From: a virus
Strand: one strand, 5' to 3'
Length of the DNA stretch: 30,875 bases
IMG/VR virus record: IMGVR_UViG_3300002460_000023
Coordinates: 43,986-74,860 of that record
The position numbers were made by a program, and so were the translations under genes. Numbering within the stretch: the first letter of the stretch is position 1; each line of letters begins with the position of its first letter. A model generated the notes under the pieces. The model was given only the letters and a program-made list of their open reading frames with translations. It did not search any database and was not told the DNA's origin. This document shows positions 29,875 to 30,875 of the stretch, piece after piece.

Positions 29875-30159
29875 TCAGTCAAAAACGCACACGGCCTCAT
29901 CCTCTAGGATGAACCGGTGCTCCTGACCGTTGTAGTCGTACTGCTGCCCGGCATAGCGTTCGATGAGAATCCACTCGCCAACCTGGAACTCTTGATCCAC
30001 GTCTTCGCCAACGGATACAACTTCTGCGTGTACACCCCGCTGTGTCGGGGTGTTAATTCGATCCTGTCGGACGAACAGCTTGGAGCTCTTGTACTGTTCA
30101 AAGTCATCCTGCCTCTTGACTTTGACAAGAAGCCGTTTGCCAAGAACACGAAACGTCAT
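29875..30159 (-). CDS. GroES-like co-chaperonin
   Basis: 94 residues from ATG 30159; GGGGGG lies about 9 bases upstream and the start overlaps the previous stop as ATGA. It follows the GroES plan: N-terminal strand MTFRVLGKRLLVKVKR like the GroES beta strand, then the mobile loop (QYKSSKLFVRQDRINTPTQR), with LFV in the place of the GroEL-binding IVL, then RGVHAEVVSVG, EFQVGEWILIERYAGQQYDY and a terminal EHRFILEDEAVCVF. GroES is about 97 residues. In T4 (gp31) such a protein replaces host GroES so that capsid protein folds in GroEL. The same role is likely here for the large capsid protein; it acts in the cytoplasm. Confidence 0.85.
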   Translation of the reverse strand: MTFRVLGKRLLVKVKRQDDFEQYKSSKLFVRQDRINTPTQRGVHAEVVSVGEDVDQEFQVGEWILIERYAGQQYDYNGQEHRFILEDEAVCVFD

Positions 30160-30629
30160 GCCGGTATTCCCCCCTCTTTCAGTTGGTAGGCTACGTTTGC
30201 CCGTGTGCACAAATACGTGCCGACGACCATCCAGGTGTCACGGGTCCATTGCCATTTGGTATGCTCTCTCACCTCTCCGTGGAAGGTAAAAGCCCGAGCC
30301 TGAAAGAATATGTCGTCATCGCCGAGGTAGAAGTCGGCATAGGGTTTGGGCTCGTTATTAAGGCCGGGCTCAGTGAAGTTAATGCTGGCTAAATCGAAGT
30401 GCAAGAAGGCACGGTGCTGGTAAAGCCATTCGGTTATTTTCTGGTGATCGCGGCACGACCATATGTGAACTTCATAAGCTGAACAGAGAAGCTTCAGCCA
30501 CTCCAAGGCCCCAGGGATGGGGGCCCCCAGAACGCCCTCACCCTTAAACCCTTCACGGTAATCGGCAAGGACGCCGTCAAAGTCAACGAGCAGTATCTCC
30601 AGGCCGTTCGTTCGATGAACGTATGGCAC
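30156..30629 (-). CDS. HAD-like phosphatase
   Basis: 157 residues; GTG start with GGGAGGTGG about 5 bases upstream. HAD motifs in order: motif I VDFDGVLAD with nucleophile D16 and D18, motif II with the Ser in IWSCRD (S58), motif III Lys in EPKPYADFYL (K95), and motif IV with the acidic pair GDDD (D104-D106). Length and the missing cap domain fit the short phage HAD group, where YLGDDDIFF replaces the usual YIDDRAI. Substrates in such phages are probably nucleotides or 3'-phosphorylated ends, but the substrate cannot be read here. Its TGA overlaps the co-chaperonin ATG, so both should be made together. Confidence 0.8.
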   Translation of the reverse strand: MPYVHRTNGLEILLVDFDGVLADYREGFKGEGVLGAPIPGALEWLKLLCSAYEVHIWSCRDHQKITEWLYQHRAFLHFDLASINFTEPGLNNEPKPYADFYLGDDDIFFQARAFTFHGEVREHTKWQWTRDTWMVVGTYLCTRANVAYQLKEGGIPA

Positions 30630-30789
30630 ACTCCACCTCCCGTATGAGGGCCCTAATCGCTTTAACCTCTTTCCAGGTCATTGTCATCGCAATCTCGTAA
30701 AGCCGGTTCCACTGGTAGTCGCGGTGCTCCTCAATACGTCGGTGCAGCTTCGCGCAGATGCTCAGAATAAGTCGTTCTCGAACTGTCAT
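30583..30789 (-). CDS. Hypothetical basic helical protein
   Basis: 68 residues from ATG 30789, with GGCGGGG a few bases upstream; the frame can extend to 30837 but that part contains a 14-bp tandem repeat. Not recognised. It is almost wholly helical and basic, MTVRERLILSICAKLHRRIE, then NRLYEIAMTMTWKEVKAIRA, and LIREVECAIRSSNERPGDTA, in the style of small DNA-binding or coiled-coil phage proteins. Its end overlaps the HAD gene start by 47 bases. Confidence 0.55.
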   Translation of the reverse strand: MTVRERLILSICAKLHRRIEEHRDYQWNRLYEIAMTMTWKEVKAIRALIREVECAIRSSNERPGDTAR

Positions 30790-30814
30790 TGCCCCGCCTT
30801 TGTATCCTTCGTGT

Positions 30815-30842
30815 GGCACCCAAAACCGGGCACCCAAAACCG
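30815..30842. repeat. 14-bp perfect tandem duplication
   Basis: GGCACCCAAAACCG occurs twice in direct tandem (30815-30828 and 30829-30842). It lies upstream of the right-most gene, near the window edge. Only two copies are present. Confidence 0.85.
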
Positions 30843-30875
30843 ACCCTTCAATCCGGTTGCAGAAAAACCCCCCCG

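Noticed and set aside
1-30875. CRISPR arrays, tRNA genes, integrase and attachment sites
   Set aside because: I saw no regularly spaced repeats, no cloverleaf, and no recombinase-like protein in the window.

Overview
The window is a fragment of a tailed double-stranded DNA phage genome, or possibly a prophage; no bacterial gene or integrase is visible. It carries the virion structure and assembly region. Every gene I can support lies on the minus strand, so transcription runs from the right end of the window to the left. An HK97-type portal, protease and capsid, a single tail-tube protein with no sheath, a lambda-like frameshifted tail chaperone and a 1464-residue tape measure indicate a long non-contractile tail (siphovirus morphology). 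The host cannot be named. Base composition is moderately GC-rich by eye, the standard code is used, and Shine-Dalgarno sites are good, so the host is a bacterium. The left-most gene runs off the window. Terminase, lysis and replication genes are not in view.

Right end (30.8-26.6 kb): small genes, often overlapping by a few bases. They include a HAD-like phosphatase translationally coupled to a GroES-like co-chaperonin, several unrecognised proteins, one with a DUF3467-like domain, a left-handed beta-helix acyltransferase and a three-helix membrane protein. Head region (26.6-17.1 kb): portal, three small unknowns, a Mu F/SPP1 gp7-like minor head protein, a promoter embedded in an inverted repeat, a prohead protease whose 3' part looks like an internally initiated scaffold, the major capsid protein, an HNH homing endonuclease, two paralogous approximately 70-residue proteins and a probable decoration protein. 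Neck region (17.0-10.7 kb): a GT-B glycosyltransferase, a head-tail connector with a large inserted domain, a gp10-like protein, a tail terminator, a giant GT2-TPR-GT4 double glycosyltransferase and a small protein that overprints its end. Tail region (10.6-0 kb): a decayed HNH fragment, tail tube, G/GT chaperones with an A_AAT_TTA slip site, tape measure, discoidin-like distal protein, tail hub, and fibre-type proteins, the last of which begins with a signal peptide.

Four things stand out. (1) Two copies of one structured RNA element, with compensatory base changes, sit just downstream of the major capsid and tail-tube genes; nearly all other intergenic gaps in the structural block also hold a hairpin without a U-tract. 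(2) Three glycosyltransferase domains are embedded among virion genes, suggesting that the particle is glycosylated. (3) A tail-fibre-like protein has a classical secretion signal. (4) There are several recoding or overprinting arrangements: the chaperone frameshift, an internal scaffold start, and a 218-bp out-of-frame overlap.
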